Positions 15,258 to 24,622 of a stretch of 27,939 nucleotides of DNA are shown in pieces. Numbering within the stretch: the stretch's first letter is position 1; every line of letters begins with the position of its first letter. A program made the translations under genes and the position numbers. Origin of the DNA: CAZWUW01 sp964636895. Lineage in GTDB: Bacteria; Bacillota; Thermincolia; Thermincolales; CAZWUW01. Location of the stretch: assembly GCA_964636895.1 (NCBI GenBank), contig CAZWUW010000039.1, positions 1-27,939 on the forward strand, written 5' to 3'. The notes beneath the pieces were generated by a model, which ran no database searches, was not told where the DNA came from, and saw nothing but the letters and a program-made list of their open reading frames with translations.

Positions 15258-15776
15258 ATGCGACACATACTTGCCGTATTAGTAGAGAACAATCCTGGGG
15301 TACTAACCAGAGTGGCCGGTTTGTTCAGCAGGCGGGGTTACAACATAGACAGCCTGACCGTGGGCCGCACGGAAAACCCGCAAATTTCCCGCATGACCAT
15401 TGTTGTAGGCGGCGATGACACCGTGCTGGAGCAGGTAACCAAACAACTGCATAAACTCGTCGACGTAATCAAGATTAACGATGTAACTTCGGAACAGTAT
15501 GTGGACCGGGAACTGGTGCTGGTGAAGGTGAGCGCAGACCCTGCGGTGCGGGGGGAAATCATGCAGATAGTGGATATTTTCCGGGCCCGTATCGTAGATA
15601 TTGGACGTAAAACGCTGATGATTGAGTGTACCGGTGATGAAGGCAAAATAAATGCAATCATCGAATCACTTAACCCCTTTGGCATCAAGGAACTGGTTCG
15701 GACAGGCAAAGTGGCTATGCTTAGAGGAAGTAAAATGACTTCTATAAATAATAATTCAAATAAGGAGGACGAATAA
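15258..15776 (+). CDS. ilvN: Acetolactate synthase, small (regulatory) subunit
   Basis: The small subunit binds the catalytic subunit, raises its activity and gives feedback inhibition, usually by valine. The 172-residue protein starts with an ACT domain (about 1-75: HILAVLVENNPGVLTRVAGL, RRGYNIDSLTVG, RMTIVVGG) and continues with the C-terminal AHAS small-subunit domain (about 80-160, with ELVLVKV, DIFRARIVDIG and FGIKELVRTGK). The ATG is one base after the ilvB stop, and ilvC starts one base after its own stop, so all three are tightly coupled. Only one small-subunit gene is present for two large subunits; which one it serves, or both, is open. Confidence 0.96.
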   Translation: MRHILAVLVENNPGVLTRVAGLFSRRGYNIDSLTVGRTENPQISRMTIVVGGDDTVLEQVTKQLHKLVDVIKINDVTSEQYVDRELVLVKVSADPAVRGEIMQIVDIFRARIVDIGRKTLMIECTGDEGKINAIIESLNPFGIKELVRTGKVAMLRGSKMTSINNNSNKEDE

Positions 15777-15777
15777 A

Positions 15778-16773
15778 GTGGTAAAAATGTATTATGACAA
15801 TGACGCTGATTTAAAATTATTACAGGGGAAAACCATTGCAGTAATTGGGTACGGCAGCCAGGGCCATGCCCAGGCGCAGAACCTGAAAGACAGTGGTTTG
15901 CAGGTGATTATTGGCTTGCGCCGGGATTTGCCGGACTGGGACAAGGCGGTGGCGGCAGGCTTTGAAGTGTTTGCGGTTAGTGAAGCGGCCGCTAAGGCAG
16001 ATGTAATTCAGATGCTTACCCCTGACCAGGTCCAGGCCGCCATTTACAACAGTCAAATTGCCGAGCATATGACCAAAGGCAAAGCCCTTTGCTTCTCCCA
16101 TGGTTTTAATATTCATTTTGGCCAGATTGTACCACCGGCCGATGTTGACGTATTCATGGTAGCTCCCAAAAGCCCCGGCCACATGGTGCGCCGTACATAC
16201 CAGGAAGGTGCCGGTGTGCCCGGACTTATTGCTATTTATCAGGATGCCTCCGGTAAAGCCAAGGAGCTGGCGTTGGCCTATGCCAAGGGAGTTGGCTGTA
16301 CAAGGGCAGGTGTGTTTGAAACCACCTTTGCCGAAGAAACCGAAACCGACCTTTTCGGCGAGCAGGCTGTGCTCTGTGGTGGCGTGTCCGAACTTATCAA
16401 AGCCGGATTTGACACCCTGGTGGAAGCCGGCTATGCACCTGAAATGGCTTATTTTGAGTGTTTACACGAACTGAAACTTATTATTGACCTTATTTACGAG
16501 GGTGGCCTGGGCTATATGCGTTATTCCATCAGTGACACTGCCGAATATGGTGATTACATGGTGGGCCGGCGTATCATTACCGAAGAAACCAGGGAGGAAA
16601 TGCGTCAGGTGCTGGCCGAAATCCAGTCCGGCGAATTTGCCCGGGAGTGGCTTTTGGAAAACATGGTCAACCGTCCGGTCTTTAACGCAATTCGTAAGAA
16701 TGAAGCGGAGCATGATATAGAAGTAGTTGGCAAGAAACTGCGGGCAATGATGCCCTGGCTGCAAAAGAAGTAG
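15778..16773 (+). CDS. ilvC: Ketol-acid reductoisomerase
   Basis: IlvC rearranges and reduces acetolactate or acetohydroxybutyrate with NAD(P)H and Mg2+. The 331 residues make it the short class I type. The Rossmann motif GYGSQGHAQAQNLKDSG begins at residue 24; the cofactor loop continues IIGLRRDLPDW. The C-terminal knotted domain carries the metal ligands (LFGEQAVLCGG and ECLHELKLIIDLIYEGG). The start is taken as GTG at 15778, nine bases after AAGGAGG; an ATG three codons later would be too far from that site. The gene sits between ilvN and the second acetolactate synthase gene. Confidence 0.96.
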   Translation: MVKMYYDNDADLKLLQGKTIAVIGYGSQGHAQAQNLKDSGLQVIIGLRRDLPDWDKAVAAGFEVFAVSEAAAKADVIQMLTPDQVQAAIYNSQIAEHMTKGKALCFSHGFNIHFGQIVPPADVDVFMVAPKSPGHMVRRTYQEGAGVPGLIAIYQDASGKAKELALAYAKGVGCTRAGVFETTFAEETETDLFGEQAVLCGGVSELIKAGFDTLVEAGYAPEMAYFECLHELKLIIDLIYEGGLGYMRYSISDTAEYGDYMVGRRIITEETREEMRQVLAEIQSGEFAREWLLENMVNRPVFNAIRKNEAEHDIEVVGKKLRAMMPWLQKK

Positions 16774-16794
16774 AAAATTAAAGGGGGCAGCGGT

Positions 16795-18468
16795 ATGCAG
16801 ATTACAGCGGCTGAAGCATTGGTTAAGTGTCTGCAGGAGCACGGGGTGGACCTGGTTTTTGGGTACCCGGGCGGTAATATCTTGCCTGTCTATGATGCCA
16901 TGTATCATGCGCATATAAAACATGTGCTGGTACGGCACGAGCAGGGCGCGGTTCATGCCGCCGACGGTTATGCCCGGGTCACCGGTAAGGTGGGCGTTTG
17001 TCTGGCTACTTCCGGCCCGGGGGCGACAAACCTGGTTACCGGAATTGCCAATGCCTATATGGATTCCGTGCCGATGGTGGTTTTTACCGGTCAGGTGCCT
17101 ACCACTATGGTTGGCACCGATGCTTTCCAGGAAGTGGATATCACGGGCATCACCATTCCGGTTACCAAACATAATTACCTGGTCAAAGAGGCAAAGAAAT
17201 TGCCTGCCATTATCAGGCAGGCTTTTCATATAGCTGCTACAGGCCGGCCGGGGCCGGTACTGATTGATTTGCCAAAAAATGTGCTGACCGAAAAAATATC
17301 TTTCCATCCACCCGAACGGGTGAAGCTGCTGGGCTACAAACCTACCTACAATGGCCATCCTTCACAGGTAAAGCAAGCAGCTAAGCTTATCGCGCAAGCT
17401 GAGCGGCCAGTTATTTATACGGGAGGCGGGGTAATCGCTGCCGGTGCAGCTACTGAACTGCTGTCCCTGGCCGAAATCATTAATGCCCCCGTAGTAAACA
17501 CCTTGATGGGACTGGGCGGATTCCCGGGTGATCATCCGCTGGCCCTTGGCATGGTCGGGCTGCATGGCTCCAGGTATGCCAACCAGGCCGTGACCGAGTG
17601 TGATCTGTTGATTGCTATCGGGGTTCGGTTTGATGACCGGGTAACCAGCGAATTTTCCACTTTTGCCTCCCGGGCGGCGGTTATCCATATGGATATTGAC
17701 CCTGCCGAGATTGGCAAAAATATACGCGTAAACCTGCCTATAGTGGGGGATGTAAAAAATATTATTTCCGCTTTATTACCTATATTGGAGCAAAGGGATA
17801 ACCGGGACTGGCTGGCCCGGATAAATGCCTGGCGCGAGCAGTACCCGCTGCGCTACGCTGCGGATGAAATGCTGCGCCCGCAGTTTGTGATTGAAACCTT
17901 GATGGATATCGCCGGCGACGAGGCGATAATAGTAACCGATGTTGGGCAGCATCAGATGTGGACGGCACAGTTTTATAAATTCAAGACACCCAGAGCGCTG
18001 ATTACTTCCGGTGGCCTGGGTACCATGGGTTTTGGCCTGCCCGCTGCAGTTGGCACCAAACTAGGCGCACCGGCTAAAGATGTCTATCTGGTCACCGGTG
18101 ACGGCAGCTTTCAGATGTGTATGCAGGAGTTTGCCACTGCCGTGGAACAGGAACTGCCGTTTAAAATAATTCTCTTGAATAACCACCGGTTAGGCATGGT
18201 CCGTCAACTTCAGGAATTCTACTGCGGGAAACGCTATTTCGGAGTGGATTTTAAAAAGAATCCGGATTTTGTTAAATTTGCCCAGGCCTATGATGCTGAA
18301 GGCATCCGGGTAACAGCCGCCGGCGAATTGCGGGCAGCCCTGGAACAGGCAAAAAGCGCTGCCGGACCGGTACTTGTAGATTGCATCATAAAACCGGACG
18401 AAAACGTTTACCCCATGGTTAAGGCCGGCTGTCCCATCAATGAGGTGTTTGATAGCAGCTCAGAGTAG
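16795..18468 (+). CDS. ilvB2: Acetolactate synthase, large subunit, second copy
   Basis: A paralog of the ilvB product, 557 residues, and again complete: FGYPGGN (22-28), catalytic glutamate E49 in RHEQGAVHAADGYAR, and the ThDP motif GDGS with NN near the C-terminal third. It differs in the active-site tail, which reads RQLQEFYCGKRYFG where the first copy has RQWQSMFYDERFSS, so the tryptophan herbicide site is leucine here. No second small subunit follows. It is in the same operon between ilvC and leuA. The symbol is only a label for a second ilvB-type gene. It may prefer another substrate, such as 2-oxobutyrate for the isoleucine branch, or respond differently to feedback; the sequence does not settle this. 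Confidence 0.94.
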   Translation: MQITAAEALVKCLQEHGVDLVFGYPGGNILPVYDAMYHAHIKHVLVRHEQGAVHAADGYARVTGKVGVCLATSGPGATNLVTGIANAYMDSVPMVVFTGQVPTTMVGTDAFQEVDITGITIPVTKHNYLVKEAKKLPAIIRQAFHIAATGRPGPVLIDLPKNVLTEKISFHPPERVKLLGYKPTYNGHPSQVKQAAKLIAQAERPVIYTGGGVIAAGAATELLSLAEIINAPVVNTLMGLGGFPGDHPLALGMVGLHGSRYANQAVTECDLLIAIGVRFDDRVTSEFSTFASRAAVIHMDIDPAEIGKNIRVNLPIVGDVKNIISALLPILEQRDNRDWLARINAWREQYPLRYAADEMLRPQFVIETLMDIAGDEAIIVTDVGQHQMWTAQFYKFKTPRALITSGGLGTMGFGLPAAVGTKLGAPAKDVYLVTGDGSFQMCMQEFATAVEQELPFKIILLNNHRLGMVRQLQEFYCGKRYFGVDFKKNPDFVKFAQAYDAEGIRVTAAGELRAALEQAKSAAGPVLVDCIIKPDENVYPMVKAGCPINEVFDSSSE

Positions 18469-18496
18469 TTTTGTGTAGAGAATAGGGGGTTGGATA

Positions 18497-20062
18497 ATGA
18501 GCAACCGGGTGTACATATTTGATACCACTCTGCGGGATGGTGAGCAGTCTCCGGGAGTGAGCCTCAATACCCAGGAAAAAATTGAGATTGCCCAACAATT
18601 GTGTAAGTTGGGTGTGGATATTATCGAGGCGGGATTTCCCATCGCATCTCCGGGAGATTTTGATGCTGTCAAGGCGGTGGCCGAAAGTGTCAAAGGGGTA
18701 ACTGTTGCCGGTCTTGCGCGGGCTTCCCAAAAAGATATCGACCGGGCCTGGGAGGCTCTGAAAAATGCGGAACAGCCCCGTATCCATACTTTTCTGGCCA
18801 CTTCAGATATACATTTGCAGCATAAGCTCAGAATGACCAGGGAACAGGTGCTGGAAGCCGCTGTAGCGGCGGTGAAGCATGCCCGGCAATACACCACAGA
18901 TGTGGAATTCTCAGCGGAAGATGCTTTTCGCAGTGAAATTGGCTTCCTTTGTCGGGTAGTGGAAGCGGCCATTAATGCCGGTGCCACTACTGTCAATATC
19001 CCTGATACCGTAGGTTATGCCACTCCGGGAGAGTTCGGGCAGTTTATCAAAGATATCATTAATACTGTACCTAATATTGACCGTGCTGTGATCAGTGTTC
19101 ATTGTCATAATGACCTTGGTCTGGCGGTGGCCAATTCCCTGGCTGCCGTTGCTAACGGAGCACAGCAGGTGGAGTGTACTATAAACGGCATTGGTGAGCG
19201 GGCCGGCAACTCTTCTCTGGAAGAAATGGTAATGGCTTTATATACCAGAAAATCTTACTTTGAAAAAGTTACCGGAATTAGAACTGAGGAGATTTACCGT
19301 ACCAGTCGGATGGTCAGCAACCTTACAGGGATGAAGGTGCAGCCAAACAAGGCGGTGGTAGGCAAAAACGCCTTTGCTCATGAATCCGGTATCCATCAGG
19401 ACGGGGTGCTCAAAGAACGCAGTACATATGAAATCATGAACCCGGCCTTAATCGGACTGAATATTAATAATATTGTGCTGGGTAAACATTCCGGCCGGCA
19501 TGCTATCAAAGACAGGCTGGTGGAACTTGGCTTTCACTTAAGCGAAGATGAGATTGAGAAGGCTTTTGTACGATTTAAAGCTTTGGCAGATAAGAAAAAA
19601 GAGGTTACCGATGAAGACCTGGTGGCCATTGTTGATGAAGAGATCAAGCGCATACCGGAAACCTATGAGCTGGAGTATCACCATATCTCCAGCGGTTCCA
19701 CGGTTATTCCTACCGCCACGGTGCGGTTAATCAAAGGGAATGAAAACTTTGAAGAGGCGGCTTGCGGCGACGGACCGGTGGATGCCATATACAAAGCCAT
19801 GGATAAGATTACCGGGATATCCGGGACCCTGCTGCTTTATAACATACATGCCGTTACCGGTGGCAAGGACGCCCTGGGTGAGGTGACAGTAAAGCTACAA
19901 CCCAACGGCAATAAGAAAAAAGTTTACCTGGGCCGTGGAGTCAGCACCGACGTGTTGGAAGCCAGCGCCAAAGCCTATCTGAACGCTATTAACAAAGTGG
20001 TTTTTGACCGGCAGGCGGTTGAAGTTGGGACGGAAGACGCCGCCGGCGATAAGGGGATCTAA
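18497..20062 (+). CDS. leuA: 2-Isopropylmalate synthase
   Basis: LeuA condenses acetyl-CoA with 2-ketoisovalerate, the committed step of leucine synthesis. The 521-residue protein has the TIM-barrel start FDTTLRDGEQSPG (8-20), the metal ligands H202 and H204 in HCHNDLG, and NGIGERAGN and HESGIHQDG motifs. The C-terminal part (about 390-510) is a LeuA allosteric dimer domain with the GDGPVDAIYKAMDKITG stretch, so leucine feedback is expected. It starts 28 bases after ilvB2 with a G-rich ribosome binding site. The DGEQSPG form separates it from the citramalate synthase at the end of the operon, which has DGTQGEG. Confidence 0.96.
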   Translation: MSNRVYIFDTTLRDGEQSPGVSLNTQEKIEIAQQLCKLGVDIIEAGFPIASPGDFDAVKAVAESVKGVTVAGLARASQKDIDRAWEALKNAEQPRIHTFLATSDIHLQHKLRMTREQVLEAAVAAVKHARQYTTDVEFSAEDAFRSEIGFLCRVVEAAINAGATTVNIPDTVGYATPGEFGQFIKDIINTVPNIDRAVISVHCHNDLGLAVANSLAAVANGAQQVECTINGIGERAGNSSLEEMVMALYTRKSYFEKVTGIRTEEIYRTSRMVSNLTGMKVQPNKAVVGKNAFAHESGIHQDGVLKERSTYEIMNPALIGLNINNIVLGKHSGRHAIKDRLVELGFHLSEDEIEKAFVRFKALADKKKEVTDEDLVAIVDEEIKRIPETYELEYHHISSGSTVIPTATVRLIKGNENFEEAACGDGPVDAIYKAMDKITGISGTLLLYNIHAVTGGKDALGEVTVKLQPNGNKKKVYLGRGVSTDVLEASAKAYLNAINKVVFDRQAVEVGTEDAAGDKGI

Positions 20063-20097
20063 GCAGCAGACAGTAATTAAAACAAGAGGTGAAGATT

Positions 20098-21363
20098 ATG
20101 GGCATGACTATTACGGAAAAAATCCTGGCCGCCCACACCGGCAAAGACCGGGTGGCGCCGGGTGAACTAATTAATGCCAAGGTGGACGTGGTGCTCGGCA
20201 ATGACATTACAGCGCCGGTGGCCATCAAGGAGTTTGAAAAAATTGGGGTGCCGAATGTTTTTGACAAAGAGCGAGTTGTTCTGGTGCCGGACCATTTCAC
20301 GCCCAACAAAGACATTAAGTCGGCTGAGCAGGCCAAAATGCTCCGTGATTTTGCCAAAAAGCACGAGCTGACCAACTACTTTGAAGTCGGCCGGATGGGC
20401 ATTGAGCACTGTCTGTTGCCTGAGCAGGGCATAGTACTGCCAGGTGATGTGATAATCGGCGCTGATTCCCATACCTGTACCTACGGTGCCCTGGGTGCCT
20501 TTTCCACCGGGGTAGGCAGTACCGACATGGCCGCCGGTATGGCTACGGGCGAGGTTTGGTTTAAGGTACCGGAGTCCATCAAATTTGTTTACAATGGTGA
20601 AAAGTTGAACAAGTGGGTGAGCGGCAAAGACCTCATCCTGCACACTATTGGTGACATTGGTGTGGACGGTGCCCTTTATCAGGCCATGGAGTTTACCGGC
20701 TCCGCTATCCGCAACCTGTCCATGGACGGCCGTTTCACTATGGCCAACATGGCCATTGAAGCGGGCGGCAAGAACGGCATTGTGGCACCGGACCAGACCA
20801 CAGTAGACTATGTGGAGGCAAGGGCCAAACGCCCTTATAAGTTGTATGACAGCGATGCGGATGCCAAGTATGCCGCAGTTTATGAATACGATGTAGCCGA
20901 CATCGAACCCCAGGTAGCCTTCCCGCACCTGCCGGAAAATACTAAACCGATAAGCGAAGTGGGCACGGTGGAAATTGATCAGGCTGTTATCGGTTCCTGC
21001 ACCAATGGCCGGATAGAAGACCTGCGGATAGCCGCGGAAGTTCTCAAAGGCCATGAAGTGCACCCGGATGTAAGGCTGCTATTTTTTCCGGGTACCCAGG
21101 CTATTTATAAACAGGCAATGCATGAAGGACTTTTTGATATTTTTATTGATGCCGGTGCTGCTGTCAGTACCCCGACCTGCGGACCCTGCCTGGGCGGTCA
21201 TGCCGGTATTCTGGCCAAGGGTGAGCGCGCCATCGCCACTACAAACCGGAACTTTGTCGGTCGGATGGGCCACCCCGAAAGCGAAGTATACCTCTCTAAC
21301 CCGGCTATTGCTGCTGCCTCGGCTATTCTGGGCCGTATCGGCAGCCCTGAGGAGGTGGAATAA
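20098..21363 (+). CDS. leuC: 3-Isopropylmalate dehydratase, large subunit
   Basis: LeuC with LeuD isomerises 2-isopropylmalate to 3-isopropylmalate, and in the citramalate route converts citramalate to methylmalate. The 421-residue protein has the three [4Fe-4S] cysteines C301 (GSCTNGR), C361 and C364 (CGPCLGGH), and the GADSHTCTYG motif (121-130). It is the shorter LeuC type found in anaerobes and archaea. The ATG at 20098 lies behind AGAGGTG; a GTG nine bases upstream is part of that site. leuD begins directly after its stop, so the two subunits are cotranslated. Confidence 0.96.
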   Translation: MGMTITEKILAAHTGKDRVAPGELINAKVDVVLGNDITAPVAIKEFEKIGVPNVFDKERVVLVPDHFTPNKDIKSAEQAKMLRDFAKKHELTNYFEVGRMGIEHCLLPEQGIVLPGDVIIGADSHTCTYGALGAFSTGVGSTDMAAGMATGEVWFKVPESIKFVYNGEKLNKWVSGKDLILHTIGDIGVDGALYQAMEFTGSAIRNLSMDGRFTMANMAIEAGGKNGIVAPDQTTVDYVEARAKRPYKLYDSDADAKYAAVYEYDVADIEPQVAFPHLPENTKPISEVGTVEIDQAVIGSCTNGRIEDLRIAAEVLKGHEVHPDVRLLFFPGTQAIYKQAMHEGLFDIFIDAGAAVSTPTCGPCLGGHAGILAKGERAIATTNRNFVGRMGHPESEVYLSNPAIAAASAILGRIGSPEEVE

Positions 21364-21864
21364 ATGGAGATTAAGGGAAGCACATGGAAATTCGGTGCCG
21401 ATGTGGACACTGATGCCATCATTCCGGCCCGTTACCTGAATACCTCTGACCCGGCTGAATTGGCTAAACATGTAATGGAGGACGCCGACCCGGAATTTCC
21501 GCAAAAAGTAAAGGCCGGCGATATCATTGTGGCGGATAAGAATTTTGGCTGCGGCAGTTCCCGGGAACACGCCCCCATCGCTATCAAAGCGGCCGGAATT
21601 ACGGCCATTATAGCCAAATCTTATGCCCGGATATTTTACCGTAATGCCTTTAATATCGGTCTGGCCATCTTTGAGTCCCCGGCAGCGGTGGATGGCATTG
21701 AGCAAGGCGATGAGGTTAAAATAGATGTCAACCGCGGTATAATCACCAACCTGACCAAGGGTACGGAATATAAGTCAACAGCTTTTCCGCCCTTTATGCA
21801 GGAACTGATTAACGCCGGCGGGTTGATCAATTACGTGCGGGAGAAGGTGCAAAAAAATGTATAA
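21364..21864 (+). CDS. leuD: 3-Isopropylmalate dehydratase, small subunit
   Basis: LeuD carries the swivel domain that completes the LeuCD active site. The 166-residue length is the short type that goes with the 420-residue LeuC. Visible motifs are GADVDTDAIIPARYL (about 11-25), FGCGSSREHAP (about 61-71), and FYRNAFNIGL. The ATG follows the leuC stop with no spacer, with GAGGAGG placed in the end of leuC; its own end overlaps leuB by eight bases, a sign of translational coupling. Confidence 0.96.
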   Translation: MEIKGSTWKFGADVDTDAIIPARYLNTSDPAELAKHVMEDADPEFPQKVKAGDIIVADKNFGCGSSREHAPIAIKAAGITAIIAKSYARIFYRNAFNIGLAIFESPAAVDGIEQGDEVKIDVNRGIITNLTKGTEYKSTAFPPFMQELINAGGLINYVREKVQKNV

Positions 21865-22930
21865 AATTGCTGTATTGCCTGGTGACGGTATCGGAGTGGA
21901 AATTGTGCCCGAGGCGGTTAAAGCCTTGGAGGCTATTGGAAAAAAATATAACCATGAATTCCAATTTACCGAAGCTTTAATCGGCGGAGCGGCCATCGAT
22001 GCCGTGGGACATCCGCTGCCTGAGGAAACGCTGAGACTGTGCAAAAACAGTGATGCCATTCTGTTAGGCGCAATTGGCGGGCCGAAATGGGATAATATTC
22101 CGGTGCACCTGCGCCCGGAAGTCGGCGCTCTGCTGCCTTTGCGCAAGGAACTGGGCTTATACGCCAATCTGCGCCCGGCCGTGTTATACGATGCGCTGGC
22201 AGATGCTTCGGCGCTGAAAAAAGAATTCATTAGTGGAATTGACATCATGGTTATCAGGGAACTTACCGGCGGCCTGTATTTTGGTGAGAAAAAGCGGGAG
22301 CAAACCGCTACCGGCCAGCTAGCTATTGATACTCTGATATATACCACCGAAGAAATTGAACGCATAGTCCGGCTGGGCTTTGAAACCGCCCGCAAGCGTG
22401 CCAAGCGGCTGTGCTCCGTTGACAAGGCCAATGTGCTGGAAAGCTCCCGGTTGTGGCGGGAGACGGTCATTGAACTGGCTAAGGATTATCCGGATGTGGA
22501 ACTGACTCACATGTATGTCGATAACTGTGCCATGCAGTTGGTCAGGTGGCCAAAACAGTTTGATACCATTGTGACTGATAATATGTTTGGGGATATCCTC
22601 TCAGATCAGGCCTCCATGCTTACCGGCTCTATCGGCATGCTGCCATCCGCCAGTCTGGGCGGCGCAGTGGGTATGTATGAACCAAGCCACGGCTCTGCAC
22701 CGGATATCGCCGGACAGAAAAAAGCCAATCCTATGGCTACGATTTTGTCTGCGGCCATGCTGTTGCGTTATTCCCTTAATTTGGAAAAAGAAGCAGTGGA
22801 AGTTGAAAGCGCCGTAATCAATACTCTTAACAAAGGTTATCGGACACCGGATATCATGCAGGAAGGCGGCAAGCCGGTGAACACGGTGGAAATGGGTGAC
22901 CTTATCAGCGCGGCCATCCTGCCCCAATAG
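21857..22930 (+). CDS. leuB: 3-Isopropylmalate dehydrogenase
   Basis: LeuB oxidises 3-isopropylmalate with NAD+ and the product decarboxylates to 2-ketoisocaproate. The same enzyme type can oxidise 3-methylmalate to 2-oxobutyrate in the citramalate route. The 357-residue protein shows LPGDGIGVEIVPEAV (about 7-21), RELTGGLYFG, the metal-binding TDNMFGDILSDQ and GSIGMLPSAS region, and YEPSHGSAPDIAG for the nucleotide. It overlaps leuD by eight bases and is followed after 27 bases by cimA. Confidence 0.96.
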   Translation: MYKIAVLPGDGIGVEIVPEAVKALEAIGKKYNHEFQFTEALIGGAAIDAVGHPLPEETLRLCKNSDAILLGAIGGPKWDNIPVHLRPEVGALLPLRKELGLYANLRPAVLYDALADASALKKEFISGIDIMVIRELTGGLYFGEKKREQTATGQLAIDTLIYTTEEIERIVRLGFETARKRAKRLCSVDKANVLESSRLWRETVIELAKDYPDVELTHMYVDNCAMQLVRWPKQFDTIVTDNMFGDILSDQASMLTGSIGMLPSASLGGAVGMYEPSHGSAPDIAGQKKANPMATILSAAMLLRYSLNLEKEAVEVESAVINTLNKGYRTPDIMQEGGKPVNTVEMGDLISAAILPQ

Positions 22931-22957
22931 TAATTTTCGTGAAAAGGAGAAATGACA

Positions 22958-24550
22958 ATGCCGGGAGTAAGCCTTTATGATACCACTTTGCGGGACGGGA
23001 CCCAGGGCGAGGGCATTTCCCTGTCGGCGGATGACAAGCTGAAAATTGCCGTAAAGCTGGATAAAATGGGTATTCATTATGTAGAGGGCGGCTGGCCGGG
23101 TTCTAATCCCAAAGACATGGAGTTCTTTCGGCGTATAAAGGATTATTCTCTGGCCCATGCGAAAATTACCGCCTTTGGCAGTACTCGCAGACCGGGTATC
23201 CCGGTGGCTAAGGATGCCAGTATGCAGTCTATACTGGATGCCGGTGTACAGGCGGCCTGTATTTTTGGTAAGAGCTGGGATTTTCACGTCACGCATGCCC
23301 TGAAAACTACCATGGAAGAAAATCTGAAAATGATCGGAGATTCGGTAACTTACCTCAAGTCCAGGGGACTGGAGGTAATATACGACGCCGAGCATTTTTT
23401 TGACGGTTACAAAAACAACCCGCTTTATGCCATGTCCACGATTTTGGCAGCACAGGAAGCGGGCGCGGATTTGATTTGCTTGTGCGATACCAACGGTGGC
23501 AGTATGCCCATGGAAGTGCAGGCTATTGTTACCGAAGTATGCGCCAGGCTAAGTACACCGGTGGGTATGCATGCTCATAATGACTGTGACCTGGCAGTGG
23601 CTAACTCGCTTATTGCCGTTAAGGCGGGGGCGGTCCAGGTACAGGGGACGATAAACGGATTTGGGGAACGCTGCGGCAATGCCAACCTGTGTTCGGTTAT
23701 CCCTAACCTGGCTCTCAAAATGGGGATAGCTTGCCTTGACCCGGAACACCTGCCGGGTTTGACGGAACTGTCCCGCTATGTCAGCGAACTGGCTAACATG
23801 CATCCCAATACTCATCAGCCTTTTGTAGGCAACAGCGCCTTTGCCCATAAAGGCGGTATTCATGTCAGTGCTTTGTTAAAAAACCCTGAGACATACGAAC
23901 ATATGCGGCCTGAACTGGTGGGAAATGTCCGCCGGGTGCTGGTATCGGAACTGTCGGGGATGAGCAATATTATTTATAAAGCGGAAGAATTGGCCCTGGA
24001 TGTGGATTTTGACCATACTAACCCGGAAACCAAACAGGTGCTGGAACAAATCAAGGATTTAGAGCATCAGGGGTTCCAGTTTGAAGGTGCGGAGGCTTCC
24101 TTTGAACTGCTGCTGAAAAAAGCCTTTAACGGTTATCATGAACCATTCAGGCTGGAAGCTCTGCGCATCATCCTGGAAAAAAAGGAAGACCATGCCCTGC
24201 ATTCCGAGGCTGTGGTTAAGCTGCGGGTGGGCGGCGAAATTGTCCATACGGCAGCAGAGGGCAATGGTCCGGTGAATGCTCTCGATAACGCGCTCAGGAA
24301 GGCCCTGGAGAGTTTCTATCCGGCCATCAGGGATATGCGTCTGGCCGACTACAAGGTACGGGTTTTAGATGGCAATTTGGGCACCGGAGCACAGGTCCGG
24401 GTATTAATTGAGACCCATGACAAACATGATACCTGGGGCACGGTTGGGGTCTCCGAAAACATTATTGAAGCCAGCTGGCAGGCTCTGGTGGACAGTATTG
24501 CCTATGGTCTGCTGAAACTACAGAAAAACGCGGAAAAAAAGGAAGCATAA
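22958..24550 (+). CDS. cimA: (R)-Citramalate synthase
   Basis: CimA condenses pyruvate with acetyl-CoA to (R)-citramalate, the first step of a threonine-independent isoleucine route. The 530-residue protein is LeuA-like but has YDTTLRDGTQGEGIS (about 7-21), the form I associate with the citramalate synthase subfamily, and metal ligands H205 and H207 in MHAHNDC. A C-terminal dimer domain (about 400-520, with GNGPVNALDNALRKALE) suggests feedback, probably by isoleucine. The preferred start is ATG 22958, eight bases after AAGGAG; an ATG two codons earlier is too close to that site. It ends the operon; no clear terminator is visible after it. Homocitrate synthase is a less likely alternative. Confidence 0.88.
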   Translation: MPGVSLYDTTLRDGTQGEGISLSADDKLKIAVKLDKMGIHYVEGGWPGSNPKDMEFFRRIKDYSLAHAKITAFGSTRRPGIPVAKDASMQSILDAGVQAACIFGKSWDFHVTHALKTTMEENLKMIGDSVTYLKSRGLEVIYDAEHFFDGYKNNPLYAMSTILAAQEAGADLICLCDTNGGSMPMEVQAIVTEVCARLSTPVGMHAHNDCDLAVANSLIAVKAGAVQVQGTINGFGERCGNANLCSVIPNLALKMGIACLDPEHLPGLTELSRYVSELANMHPNTHQPFVGNSAFAHKGGIHVSALLKNPETYEHMRPELVGNVRRVLVSELSGMSNIIYKAEELALDVDFDHTNPETKQVLEQIKDLEHQGFQFEGAEASFELLLKKAFNGYHEPFRLEALRIILEKKEDHALHSEAVVKLRVGGEIVHTAAEGNGPVNALDNALRKALESFYPAIRDMRLADYKVRVLDGNLGTGAQVRVLIETHDKHDTWGTVGVSENIIEASWQALVDSIAYGLLKLQKNAEKKEA

Positions 24551-24559
24551 AAAGAATTA

Positions 24560-24588
24560 TTTACAAAAAAATATTTTCATTATACAAT
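24560..24588 (+). promoter_or_regulatory. Promoter of the MarR-type regulator gene
   Basis: TTTACA (24560-24565), a 17-base spacer and TACAAT (24583-24588) give a good sigma-A promoter in the 72-base gap between cimA and the regulator. It allows the regulator to be transcribed apart from the ilv-leu operon, whose transcription may nevertheless run through because no terminator is seen. Confidence 0.7.
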
Positions 24589-24622
24589 AGTAATATAGTG
24601 CAATAATTTTAGAGGTGGTCAA

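Noticed and set aside
16462..17358. A 298-residue minus-strand open frame across ilvC and the second acetolactate synthase gene
   Set aside because: It is antisense to two well-supported genes and its composition (rich in His, Gln, Pro) is that of a complementary frame.
20167..21063. A 298-residue minus-strand open frame inside leuC
   Set aside because: It is antisense to leuC with no recognisable domain; long antisense frames are expected in genes of this base composition.
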